DNA of 64,000 bases from Bordetella parapertussis (GTDB lineage: Bacteria; Bacteroidota; Bacteroidia; Chitinophagales; Chitinophagaceae): the NCBI GenBank assembly GCA_943331005.2, contig CALQJX020000009.1, positions 67,093-131,092 of the forward strand. Direction: 5' to 3'. How positions within the stretch are numbered: position 1 is the first letter of the stretch; every line of letters begins with the position of its first letter. A program made the position numbers and the translations under genes. The notes under the pieces were generated by a model. It was not told the DNA's origin, searched no databases, and saw only the letters and a list, made by a program, of their open reading frames with translations. This document shows positions 20,173-29,300 of the stretch, piece after piece.

Positions 20173-21600
20173 TGTTACTACCTGGGTAGTATGAACAGTA
20201 CCACATGAGTTTGTGTAAGTATAAGAGATAGTTGCAATTCATGCAACCACACCGCTCACTTCACCTGCAGTACCTATTGTTGCTACAGCTGTGTTGCTGC
20301 TGCTCCATACACCACCTGTTGTGTCATTACTTAAAGTTATTGTAGCAGCCTCACATACTACTGCAGTACCTGTTATAGTACCAACTACAGGCAGTGGGTT
20401 CACTGTTACTACCTGTATAGTATGATCAGTACCACAAGAGTTTGTATAAGCATAAGAGATGGTTGCAGTACCGGCAGCCAAACCATTCACAATACCTGTA
20501 GTACCTATGTTAGCTACAGCTGTATTGCTGCTGCTCCATACACCACCTGTTGTTGCATTGCTTAATGTTGTAGTTGCCGCATCACATACTACTGCAGTAC
20601 CTGTTATGGTACCTGGAGCAGGAAGTGGGTTCACTGTTACTACCTGTGTAGTATGATCAGTACCGCATGAGTTTGTATAAGTATAAGAGATAGTTGCAGT
20701 ACCTGCAGCCACACCGCTCACAACACCTGTAGTACCTACGGTAGCTACAGCTGTGTTGCTGCTGCTCCATACACCACCTGTTGTATCATTACTCAATGTT
20801 GTTGTTGCAGCCTCACATACTACCGCTGTACCTGTTATGGTACCAGCTGCAGGAAGTGGGTTCACTGTTACTACCTGAGTATCATAAGCTGTTCCGCAAG
20901 AGTTTGTATAAGTATAAGAGATCGTTGCAGTACCTGCAGCCACACCGCTCACAACACCTGTAGTACCTATTGTAGCTACAGCTGTGTTGCTGCTGCTCCA
21001 TATACCACCTGTTTTGGCATTGCTCAATGTTGTTGTTGCAGCCTCACATACTAATGCTGTACCTGTTATAGTACCAGCAGCCGGAAGTGGGTTAACTGTC
21101 ACTACCTGTGTAGCATACGCAGATCCGCATGAGTTTGTATAAGTATAAGAGATAGTTGCAGTACCTGCAGACATACCAGTCACAATTCTTGCAGTAGGCG
21201 CTGCAGCTCCTGCTGTACCTACTGTAGCTACAGCTGTGTTACTGCTGGTCCATACACCACCTGTTGTGGCATTGTTCAGTGTTGTCATTGATGACTCATC
21301 AATTGTTGTTGCAGACTCACATACTACTGCTGTACCTGTTATAGTACCTGCAGCAGGCAGTGGGTTCACTGTTACTACCTTAGTAGTATGATCAGTACCA
21401 CAAGAGTTTGTATAAGCATAAGAGATCGTTGCAGTACCTGCAGCCACACCACTCACAACACCTGTAGTACCTACTGTAGCTACAGCTGTGTTGCTGCTGC
21501 TCCATGCACCACCTATTGTGGCATTGCTCAATGTTGTTGTTGCAGCCTCACATACTACTGCTGTACCTGTTATAGTACCAGCTGTAATAGCATTATTAAC
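19560..21600 (-). repeat. Near-identical 231-bp tandem repeats in giant C
   Basis: The same landmark (ACCTGTTGT or a close variant on the plus strand) recurs at 19621, 19852, 20083, 20314, 20545, 20776 and 21007, an exact 231-bp period (77 codons). The next two intervals, to 21259 and 21511, are 252 bp because one repeat unit carries two separate 21-bp (7-residue) insertions. The high DNA identity indicates recent expansion or gene conversion and makes this stretch hard to assemble. Confidence 0.9.
20239..20241 (-). other. In-frame TGA splitting giant C
   Basis: In repeat 14 the consensus G-V-A-A-G-T-A-T-I reads G-V-V-A-stop-I-A-T-I. Four substitutions fall within 12 nt of this site compared with sister repeats, and two of them make the TGA from a Gly codon. 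Both flanks stay in the same frame, so there is no indel. Confidence 0.95.
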
Positions 21601-24348
21601 AGTGATAGTAAATGTACCGGGAGTACCAGAACAACCATTTTTGGCCGGAGTAACAGTAACTGTACCTACTATAGAAGCACCACCCGTATTTGTTGCAACA
21701 AAAGAAGGAACAACAGAATAAGCATAAGTAGCCTGAACATACAACATTTTGGTAGTACCTGCACATGGATCACCAAAAACAGCATTAGTTGCAGGAATTG
21801 TAGCAGTAGATTGACCCACTACATATGACTGAACAATAGAAAGACTAGTAGAAGAATGACATGAGCCTGTTGCAAAACTGCCGCATGAACCGGAAGGATT
21901 ACCATAGCTGGCGAAAGTAACAGCAGTAAACACTGCACCGGTTGGCGCTGTAAGTACAACATTAGCGTTTTCATTGGCGGTACCACAGAGTGTTCCTGTA
22001 GCTGTTGCAGCCAGACCAATTGAAGAATTAGAGTTTGTCCAAAGATAATATGTACCTGAAACACTACTACTAAAAGAAAGAGTTCCCTGCGTAGCACCAT
22101 TACAGATAGTCTGACCTGATGGAACAGTAACATCAGGCAATGATGTTACTGTCACAATGGTTGTAGCATTACAGCCGGTAGACAGCGCATATGTTATAGT
22201 AGTAGTACCACCTGCAACACCGGTAACAATACCTGTAGAACCCACCGTAGCAATCGCTACATTAGCAGTGCTCCATGTACCACCAGAAGTAGCATCAGCA
22301 AGTGTGTTTGTAGCACCGTCACAAACTGTTGCCGTACCTGTTATTGCAGCAGGACTGGCATTTACCGTAAGTATTTTAGTAGCAGCCGTACCACAACCCG
22401 TATTATAGGTGATACGGGTAGTACCTGCAGCTACTGATGTAATAACACCTGTAGAAGCATTGACCGTTGCTCTTGCTGTGCTGCTGCTACTCCATGTACC
22501 ATACAAAACTGTATTTGTAAAAGTTGTTGTTGCACCACCAGAACATATAGTAGAAGCACCCGATATTGCTGCCGGAGTAGCTCTGACAGTTACTGTAGTT
22601 GTCACAACACATCCAGGTCCTGTACTGTAAGAAATTATACAAGTTCCGTTTGCTACACCTGTAACACTACCTGTAGTAGAAACAGTACCAACTGCAGTGT
22701 TGCTGCTTGTCCATGTACCACCCGACGCACTGTTGGTCAAAGGAGTAGAAGAAGCTGCACAAACCGATGTGGTGCCCGAAATAGCACCAGGCGCTGCATT
22801 TACAGTTAATACCTTCGTAGCAAAACCACATGTAGTAATATAAGAAATACGAGTAGTGCCCGTAGCAACAGCAGTTACAACACCTGTATTTACATCTACA
22901 GTTGCAGTTGCTGTATTGTTGCTGCTCCAGGTACCATAAGGTGCAGAGCTTGTATACGTAATAGGGGTACCACCAACACAAAGAACATAAGATCCAGCAT
23001 TTACATAAGTGGGAGAAGATGTAACATAAACATCCCTTGTTGGTTGGAAAGAACCACAGGCATTGGTGAGTGAATAAGTTATTGTTGATGTTCCGTTTGC
23101 CACACCTGTCACAATACCACCGGTACCTACAGTTGCTATTGCAGTGTTGCTGCTGATCCATGTACCACCGCTTACCGTATTGGCAAATGTTGTAGTACCA
23201 CCTACACAAGCAGTTGCAGTACCTGTTACAGATCCCGGAGTTGCATTTACCGTCATAAGATTAATAGCTGTTGTACCGCAACCTGTAGTATAAGTGATAC
23301 TAACTGCACCGACAGCAACGCCGGTAACAACACCGGAAGTTGAAACAGTAGCCCTTGCTGTGTTACTGCTGCTCCAAACACCATAAGGAACAGTATTAGA
23401 AAGTGTTTCAGTAGATCCGACACAAACAGAATCGCCACCGGCTATTGTAGCAGGTGAAGCAGACACGGTAACTATTTTAGTAACCATATCAGAACCGCAT
23501 GGATTAGTAACCTGATAAGATATTGTTGCAGTACCAATTGCCACACCGGTAACCACACCACCACTTGTTATTGTAGCTACAGCAGTATTAGCTGACGTCC
23601 ATGTACCACCCGAAGTAGTGTTTGTGAGTGTTGTCGTAGACCCGGTACAGATATTACTAGTACCTCCGCCAATTGCAGCGAGTGCCGGAGTAACATAAAC
23701 CGAAACCAATTTTGTTGCCGTTCCGCCACAAGATGCTGTATATGTAACATTCATTGTACCCGCAGCTACAGGAGTAAGCACACCTGAAGCACTAATTGTA
23801 GCCACCGCAGTATTACTGCTAGTCCATGTACCACCTGAAGTTGTATTCGTGTAAGTCTCTGTAGTACCTGTACAAGCAGTATTGCTTCCGGTAACAGCAG
23901 ATGGACCGTCAGAAACGGTCACCCTTGTTGTGGTAGCACTGGTAAGTGAGCCACTGGTATTACAGGTACCCGAACCTGTCCATGTCAACACACAATAGTA
24001 ATAACTAACACCATTGGTAGCTGTAGATGGAGTATAAGTTACAGAACCCGAACCAGCGGTTGCAGTAGAGCCTGACGTTGTACTTACCAATGTTCCTCCT
24101 GAAGTAGAGTTAGTACTATTTACATACCAATTAATAGAAATAGTTACACCAGAACTGCCACCCGAACCCGAGTTACATGTACCGTATGTAAACGATAAAT
24201 TGGTTGGTGTTGCACCGTTACAAAACACTCTGGATGATGTCATACTATTTGATGCATCGGGTACATACACCCTCACCGCAAATGCGTTTGTCCAGGCAGA
24301 AGCCAGGAACAGAAGGATAAAAACTGATATAAATTTCACTTGTTTCAT
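20239..24348 (-). CDS. Giant C, N-terminal part: Ig-like repeat protein with SUEL-lectin module
   Basis: This 1369 aa product has a signal peptide (MKQVKFISVFILL..., cleaved near NAFA), the N-terminal domain shared with giants A and B, and eight diverged Ig-like repeats. A PKD-like domain interrupted by one SUEL-type lectin segment follows (about residues 783-874; ASYGNPSGSCG and VFGDPCAGT motifs), then repeats 9-14, which are nearly identical. It stops at a TGA inside repeat 14. As read, it lacks a T9SS tail and would stay periplasmic or be degraded. With the stop read through, it joins the frame at 16507-20172 to give about 2612 aa, similar to giant B. It follows REC4 by 36 nt and is expected to share its sigma-54 promoter. 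Confidence 0.9.
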   Translation of the reverse strand: MKQVKFISVFILLFLASAWTNAFAVRVYVPDASNSMTSSRVFCNGATPTNLSFTYGTCNSGSGGSSGVTISINWYVNSTNSTSGGTLVSTTSGSTATAGSGSVTYTPSTATNGVSYYYCVLTWTGSGTCNTSGSLTSATTTRVTVSDGPSAVTGSNTACTGTTETYTNTTSGGTWTSSNTAVATISASGVLTPVAAGTMNVTYTASCGGTATKLVSVYVTPALAAIGGGTSNICTGSTTTLTNTTSGGTWTSANTAVATITSGGVVTGVAIGTATISYQVTNPCGSDMVTKIVTVSASPATIAGGDSVCVGSTETLSNTVPYGVWSSSNTARATVSTSGVVTGVAVGAVSITYTTGCGTTAINLMTVNATPGSVTGTATACVGGTTTFANTVSGGTWISSNTAIATVGTGGIVTGVANGTSTITYSLTNACGSFQPTRDVYVTSSPTYVNAGSYVLCVGGTPITYTSSAPYGTWSSNNTATATVDVNTGVVTAVATGTTRISYITTCGFATKVLTVNAAPGAISGTTSVCAASSTPLTNSASGGTWTSSNTAVGTVSTTGSVTGVANGTCIISYSTGPGCVVTTTVTVRATPAAISGASTICSGGATTTFTNTVLYGTWSSSSTARATVNASTGVITSVAAGTTRITYNTGCGTAATKILTVNASPAAITGTATVCDGATNTLADATSGGTWSTANVAIATVGSTGIVTGVAGGTTTITYALSTGCNATTIVTVTSLPDVTVPSGQTICNGATQGTLSFSSSVSGTYYLWTNSNSSIGLAATATGTLCGTANENANVVLTAPTGAVFTAVTFASYGNPSGSCGSFATGSCHSSTSLSIVQSYVVGQSTATIPATNAVFGDPCAGTTKMLYVQATYAYSVVPSFVATNTGGASIVGTVTVTPAKNGCSGTPGTFTITVNNAITAGTITGTAVVCEAATTTLSNATIGGAWSSSNTAVATVGTTGVVSGVAAGTATISYAYTNSCGTDHTTKVVTVNPLPAAGTITGTAVVCESATTIDESSMTTLNNATTGGVWTSSNTAVATVGTAGAAAPTARIVTGMSAGTATISYTYTNSCGSAYATQVVTVNPLPAAGTITGTALVCEAATTTLSNAKTGGIWSSSNTAVATIGTTGVVSGVAAGTATISYTYTNSCGTAYDTQVVTVNPLPAAGTITGTAVVCEAATTTLSNDTTGGVWSSSNTAVATVGTTGVVSGVAAGTATISYTYTNSCGTDHTTQVVTVNPLPAPGTITGTAVVCDAATTTLSNATTGGVWSSSNTAVANIGTTGIVNGLAAGTATISYAYTNSCGTDHTIQVVTVNPLPVVGTITGTAVVCEAATITLSNDTTGGVWSSSNTAVATIGTAGEVSGVVA

Positions 24349-24384
24349 ATTACTGTTTTTTGCTTTTTTTTGTTTTTATGATGA

Positions 24385-24783
24385 TCAGCAGGCTATTTGT
24401 ATTTTTTTCATATCCAGAAACCGCTCCGTTTCATAACTCACCATATCCAGCTGGTTTTCATCTTTCATGATGTAGCCAGAAACTCCGTTTCTTATCGCAT
24501 CTACCACCACTTTCACTTCTTTCTGAGCAGAAATCATCAACATATGTATCTGTGGATATTGCTTTTTGACCTCTTTTACAACGTCCAGTCCGTTTCCGGG
24601 AGGGGCGTCAAAGTCCAATAGAATAAGATCCGGTACTATATGTATGTTTGACAAACACTCAGCACTGTTTTCAAACATATAGATATTTTTAAAACCCATG
24701 TTTGAAAGATGCTTGTTGTATAAAAACCGACAAAGAGCACTGTCATCAACAATAAAAACTTTAAACTGTTCTTTACTTTTCAA
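24385..24783 (-). CDS. Stand-alone response-regulator receiver (REC4), TTG start
   Basis: This 132 aa REC-only protein has the acidic pair in VDDS, the phospho-Asp in LLDFD, ISAQ and YIMKDE. No ATG lies near the start. The TTG at 24781-24783 gives MKSKEQFKVFIVDDS, which aligns residue for residue with MKNRNEMKVFVVDDS of REC1 and gives exactly the same length. The longer frame, from a TTG at 24849, would begin upstream of the sigma-54 promoter (24809-24825). It is the first gene of the giant C operon and is divergent from the activator gene at 25019. Confidence 0.9.
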   Translation of the reverse strand: MKSKEQFKVFIVDDSALCRFLYNKHLSNMGFKNIYMFENSAECLSNIHIVPDLILLDFDAPPGNGLDVVKEVKKQYPQIHMLMISAQKEVKVVVDAIRNGVSGYIMKDENQLDMVSYETERFLDMKKIQIAC

Positions 24784-24808
24784 TTTCTCTATCAATTTTC
24801 CATATAAT

Positions 24809-24825
24809 AAACAACCTTCGTGCCA
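24809..24825 (-). promoter_or_regulatory. Sigma-54 promoter of REC4-giant C operon
   Basis: The minus strand reads TGGCACGAAGGTTGTTT. The -24 element TGGCACG is a perfect consensus match, and after 10 bp the -12 element is GT (24811-24812). The predicted leader is about 16 nt to the TTG start. Confidence 0.85.
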
Positions 24826-24859
24826 CGAATACAATAAATTGATTGTCAACTACTTACAA

Positions 24860-24896
24860 TTTCCACATTATGAAATAGTGTCCCATTTTGGGAATT
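24860..24896 (-). promoter_or_regulatory. Putative activator-binding site (UAS) between REC4 and the activator gene
   Basis: A TTCC box starts at 24861 and a GTCC box at 24880 (19 bp apart), 37 bp from the -24 GG, about two helical turns closer than in the other cassettes. The far box is a perfect dyad, TCCCATTTTGGGA (24881-24893). Because it also lies just upstream of the activator gene promoter, it could serve autoregulation; this is inferred. Confidence 0.5.
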
Positions 24897-24907
24897 ATTT
24901 TGTCAAA

Positions 24908-24937
24908 TTGAAGAATTTTATTATACTACTAACTTTG
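24908..24937 (+). promoter_or_regulatory. Housekeeping promoter of the activator-kinase operon
   Basis: TTG at 24908-24910, a 19-nt spacer, and TAACTTTG at 24930-24937 match the known Bacteroidota sigma-A consensus (TTG / TAnnTTTG). The predicted start is near 24944. Confidence 0.7.
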
Positions 24938-25018
24938 CAATCTATATGTTAAACAGTGGGTAATTATTACTTATCTTCGATTGTTCTTGTAGTTTTATTA
25001 AAAATTTTCCACCTGCTA

Positions 25019-26374
25019 ATGCAACAGTTCAGGATATTTGTTGTGGAAGACGATCCCTGGTACGGAAAAATTCTGGAATACCAGTTATCTCAGAATCCCG
25101 ACCATGTAGTAACTCTGTTCACTACCGGCAAAGAGTGTATCAAAAACCTGTCTTTGAGGCCGGATCTTATTAGTATAGATTATTCCCTGCCTGATATTGA
25201 TGGAGTAGGACTGTTGAAAGCGATAAAAGACTACAACAGCAACACACCAGTCATAGTTATCAGTGGTCAGGAGGATGTAAGCACTGCCTTAAGCCTGCTT
25301 AAAAAAGGAGCAAACGAGTACCTGACCAAGGAAGACAACACCATAGAATTACTGCTGAATGCCGTAAAGAATGCCAAGGAAAGGCAATCGCTGCGCAAAG
25401 AAGTAGAAACACTGAAAGAAGAACTTGGTCAGAAATACGATTTCCGCAAGGCTATTATTGGCAATAGCGAACCAATGATGCGTATTTTCTCATTTTTGGA
25501 AAAAGCAGCAAATACGAATATCAATGTATATATCACCGGCGATACCGGTACCGGTAAGGAGGTAGTTGCCAAGGCCATACATTACAATTCTGAACGGAAG
25601 AAAAAGCCTTTTGTTGCTGTAAACATGGCAGCAATACCCAGAGAACTGATAGAAAGTGAGTTGTTTGGTTACGAAAAAGGAGCATTTACCGGGGCACAGA
25701 GCCGGAAGATCGGAAAATTTGAAGAAGCTAATAAAGGCACCATTTTTCTGGATGAGATAGCCGAGTTGGATCTGAGCCTCCAGAGCAAGATACTGAGGGT
25801 ATTGCAGGAACGCGAACTAACGCGTGTAGGTGGCCAGGAGAAAGTAACCCTGGATGTGCGCCTGATAGTAGCAACACATAAAAATTTACCAAACGAAATT
25901 AAAGCAGGAAGATTCCGCGAAGATCTTTTCTATAGGATCATGGGACTACCAATCACCCTTCCCCCACTCAAAGAACGCGGCAATGATATTTTATTGCTGG
26001 CAAGGCATTTCCTCGACGAGTTCTGCAAGAGCAATAAAATGCCTGCTATCAACTTCACGAATGAAGCTAAGGAACAGCTTATGAAGTATCATTATCCGGG
26101 CAATGTCCGTGAACTGAAATCTGTCATAGACCTTGCAGCAGTAATGTGCAGCAATTCTGTGCTGGACGCAGCAGATATATACTTTACAAGTGTTGCACAG
26201 GAAGAAGATTTCTCTTCTGCAGAGAAAACACTGAAACAATATACCAATGAGATCATACAGCGGTATCTGAAAAAGCATAACAATAATGTTGTTTCAGTAG
26301 CAAAAAAACTAGGTATCGGCAAGTCTACCATTTACAAGCTGATCAATGAAAAAGAAATAACATTACATTCATAA
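25019..26374 (+). CDS. NtrC-family sigma-54-dependent response regulator
   Basis: This 451 aa protein has a REC domain (residues 1-120; VVEDD, phospho-Asp D54, Lys in YLTKED), a coiled linker, an AAA+ sigma-54 interaction domain with Walker A GDTGTGKE, the sigma-54-contacting GAFTGA loop and Walker B (GTIFLDE), and a C-terminal Fis-type HTH (VAKKLGIGKSTIYKL). It should activate RpoN promoters when phosphorylated. The frame extends upstream to a GTG at 24956, but the REC core begins just after the ATG at 25019, so the latter is chosen. Its stop overlaps the kinase start by 1 nt, so the two form a coupled pair. The four sigma-54 promoters beside it are the obvious targets (inferred). Confidence 0.95.
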   Translation: MQQFRIFVVEDDPWYGKILEYQLSQNPDHVVTLFTTGKECIKNLSLRPDLISIDYSLPDIDGVGLLKAIKDYNSNTPVIVISGQEDVSTALSLLKKGANEYLTKEDNTIELLLNAVKNAKERQSLRKEVETLKEELGQKYDFRKAIIGNSEPMMRIFSFLEKAANTNINVYITGDTGTGKEVVAKAIHYNSERKKKPFVAVNMAAIPRELIESELFGYEKGAFTGAQSRKIGKFEEANKGTIFLDEIAELDLSLQSKILRVLQERELTRVGGQEKVTLDVRLIVATHKNLPNEIKAGRFREDLFYRIMGLPITLPPLKERGNDILLLARHFLDEFCKSNKMPAINFTNEAKEQLMKYHYPGNVRELKSVIDLAAVMCSNSVLDAADIYFTSVAQEEDFSSAEKTLKQYTNEIIQRYLKKHNNNVVSVAKKLGIGKSTIYKLINEKEITLHS

Positions 26375-29300
26375 TGGGTATCAATACTTTAAGAGAAGAA
26401 CTGGAGAAAGCCAGACTAGAGCGACTGGCTGCGGATGCGCGCATAGAATTGCTGAAGAAAGAAATGGCAACAGAGGACCATCAGAAAGAGGTTATGGTTC
26501 CTGCCCTTCCTGGCTTCATGCAAATGGTGAACAGTCTTGCGCTGATCTACAACAATTCTCAGGACGGTATTCTGCTGGAAGACGAAAACAGAAACATCCT
26601 ATTTGTAAACAGTGTTTTCTGTTCCATTTTCGGTATAGACGCAGACCCTGTATCTCTTATCGGTACCGATTCGATAGAATTATTGAGAAAAAATCTAAGC
26701 CTGCTCAAAGACCCGAAAACATATGTAGCCAAAACAAAGCGTATAATTAAAGACAAAGAACATGTTGTAGCCAATGAAGTGGAATTAGAAAATGGCAATA
26801 CATTCTCTTTTGATTATGCACCTCTTATATACAACAATATTTACTCAGGCAATTTCTGGAAGTACATAGATGTAACAACTAAAAAGAACGCAGAACAAAG
26901 CCTTAGTAAACAAAGATCATTTTACGAAAAGATACTTAACAATATTCCGGGCGACATTGCAGCATTCAGCAACGATCACAAATATCTATTCCTTAATCCG
27001 GAGGCAGTAAAGAACCCTGAAATGAGGGATTGGCTCATTGGTAAGGATGATGAAGAGTATTGCAGACACACCAACAAACCGCATAAAATTGCCGAAACCC
27101 GTAATAAGATGTTTGCATTGGTGCAAAAAACACGGCAATCTGTAGAATGGGAAGAAAAATTGTCAGCAAAGGACGGCATTAATGAACATCATCTGCGCAA
27201 GTTGTACCCTATTCTTGACCAGAATGGTCAGCTAGAGATGGTTTTGGGATATAGTCTCAATATTTCTCACAACAAGTTCATAGAAGAGCAGGCACATAAA
27301 AGCCAGAAAAGATATAAGGAAATATTCAATTACAGCCAGGCATGGATCTGCACTCATACACTGAATGGCGAGATACTGACCATAAATCCGGCAGCATGTA
27401 AGATCCTTGGCTATTCTGAAAGCGAAATGACTGGTAAGAATATCAAGTCATTCCTGCACCAGAAAATGCAGAAAGATTTTGAAGAAGAATACCTGCAAAA
27501 GATCAGGGACATCGGTGTTACCGAAGGAATACTTACTATTTTCTCCAAATCCGGTGAAAAAGTACATATGCTTTATCAGAATTACCTGCTAAGTGAACCC
27601 GGTAGCGAACCATATATTATAGGATTTGCACAGGATATCACTGACAGACTCTATGCAGAAGAAGCACTGAAAAGGAGTGAGGAAAAATACAGGAAGATCA
27701 TAGAAAATATGAATCTGGGTATGATGGAAATAGATGCCGATGAACGCATCATTTTCACTAACCAGCAGTTCTGTGCTATGAGCGGCTATACATCAGAAGA
27801 ATTGTATTCGCAGAAAGCCACTGATCTTTTCCTGGAGAATACGGAGAATCGTATTATCAATGAAAAAGGCTGGAAGAGCCAATATGGCATTGCTAACAGA
27901 TATGAGTATAAAGTAAAAACCAAAAGTGGAGATTCCAAGTGGTGGCTGGTAAGTACCGCATCGCTGCACAATACCGATGGGTCTTTGAGAGGTGCCATCA
28001 GTATCCACCTGGATATTACCAAGCAAAAGAAATTGGAAAAAGATCTGAGAGAGGCGATGCAGAATGCAGAACGTTCTTCTCAGGCCAAGGAAGCTTTCCT
28101 TGCCAATATGAGTCATGAGATCCGTACCCCTATCAATGCAATAATGGGTATGGGCAAACTGCTTTCAAAAAGCAATCTCAACAAACAACAACTTTTCTAC
28201 CTGTCATCGATACGCACTGCCTCAGAAAACCTGCTGGTAGTCATTAACGATATTCTCGACATATCCAAGATTGAGGCGGGCAAGATAAACATAGAGTACA
28301 TTCCTTTCGATCTTGAGCAACTTTCAAGACATGCCATTGCCATGCTGTCGCCCAAAGCTGAAGAGAAAGGACTGGAAATTGTTTGCGAAATAGACCCTAA
28401 CATTTCTCATTCACTTATTGGAGACCCGTATCGCATCAATCAGGTATTTATTAATATGCTGAGCAATGCGATAAAATTCACTGAAAACGGCTACATAAAA
28501 TTCTGTGCAACGCTGGAAAAAGCTGAAGAGAAAGCACAGCAGGTTCTGATAACCATAGAAGATACCGGAGTAGGCATAAGCGAGGATTTCCTTGCCGAAA
28601 TATTCGACAAGTTCACGCAGGAAGACGAAACAGTAGTAAGAAAATTCGGTGGAACAGGGCTGGGAATGAGTATCACCAAACAGCTCATGGAGCTGATGGA
28701 TGGCACCATTCAGATAGAAAGCGAGAAAAACCTGGGTACTATCATCAAATTATCTTTCAATCTGAAAATTGGCACCCAAAAGATACTTGAAAAGAAAAGA
28801 GCAGTAAAAACAGACACCAGCAACATTGGCAATAAAAAGATATTGCTGGTTGAAGACAATGAACTGAACAGACTGCTAGCCTACACCATCCTTACCCAAT
28901 ACGGGGCTATAGTAACAAGTGCCGATAATGGTCTTGCAGCTATAGAAATGGTGAAAAGCGAAACTTTCGACATCATACTTATGGACGTACAAATGCCCAA
29001 AATGGATGGAGTACGAGCCACACAGATAATAAGAAAGAACCACGACAGCAACATACCTATCATTGCCCTTACTGCAAACGCGCTGAAAGGCAAACGCGAA
29101 GAATATATAAGCGCCGGCATGAACGACTACATTGCCAAGCCTTATAATGAAGAGAAAATGATAGCGGTGATAGCCAACTGGCTGCACAAAACCGAAAAAG
29201 GTACGCCCCCACCCGAAAGCTTTAAAGAAGAACCGGTAGTGGAGACCAAATCTGACAAAGACGGCCCGCTTTATGACATCAAGAAACTGATGCTGAAATG

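Noticed and set aside
19560..21600. Regular repeats as a CRISPR array
   Set aside because: The 231-bp unit is fully coding, with no short repeat-spacer pattern.
24956..25018. Upstream GTG start for the NtrC-type activator
   Set aside because: The extra 21 residues are hydrophobic and precede the REC core, which starts right after the ATG at 25019.
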